From the NCBI GenBank assembly GCA_023055355.1, contig JALJCS010000001.1:25109881-25173880 (forward strand): a DNA stretch of 64,000 nucleotides, read 5' to 3'. Below, piece after piece: positions 63,991-64,000 of the stretch (position 1 is its first letter; every line of letters begins with the position of its first letter). A program made the translations under genes and the position numbers. Below the pieces are notes generated by a model. That model had not been told where the DNA came from. It did not search any database and worked only from the letters and a program-made list of their open reading frames with translations. Source of the stretch: Agelaius tricolor (lineage: Eukaryota > Chordata > Aves > Passeriformes > Icteridae).

Positions 63991-64000
63991 ATAATATTTG

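Overview
The window is vertebrate nuclear DNA, almost certainly from a bird. The best evidence is three CR1 LINE 3' fragments, two of which still carry the CR1 3' tail. The one at 57768-58323 ends in two perfect ATTCTGTG octamers, and the one at 26450-26683 ends in a decayed version. There is also a solo LTR of the avian ERVL-like type (14561-15012). Recognisable interspersed repeats are sparse (about 2 kb of 64 kb), with no Alu, L1 or B-type SINEs, which fits a bird. The DNA is AT-rich throughout, has few CpGs, and is full of A/T homopolymers.

I found no protein-coding gene, exon, tRNA, rRNA or other structural RNA that I could defend. Every open frame is short (149 codons at most), has irregular composition, matches no family I recognise, and often begins or ends in a homopolymer, an LTR or a CR1 copy. 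The window is best read as intergenic gene desert or one very long intron; the sequence cannot tell these apart.

Layout: 1-12.5 kb is plain AT-rich DNA with a perfect 14-bp hairpin (5320-5349), a TG/TA microsatellite (7638-7682), a possible conserved block (8265-8640), a GC-rich block with no CpG (9470-9735) and a minus-strand G-quadruplex motif (10395-10416). At 12.57-13.07 kb lies an old minus-strand CR1. At 14.56-15.01 kb lies the solo LTR, which carries its own G-quadruplex motif. At 16.44-16.58 kb is a MIR-like tRNA-SINE fossil. From 17 to 44 kb the DNA is mostly unremarkable, apart from a 31-bp poly(A) run, a second CR1 (26450-26683) and two possible conserved blocks (31180-31560 and 35560-36000). 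At 44.85 kb an LTR-like stretch begins. From 51 to 57 kb there are several low-CpG-decay, motif-rich blocks, the strongest at 55380-56010. The third CR1 (57768-58323) is followed 52 bp later by a perfect 18-bp hairpin (58376-58413). The remainder to 64 kb is AT-rich with simple repeats and a possible conserved block at the right edge.

There are no genes here to work together. If the window has a function, it is most likely cis-regulatory: candidate enhancers for a distant gene or for the host gene of an intron. That is inference from sequence texture and binding motifs, and a cross-species alignment would be needed to confirm it.
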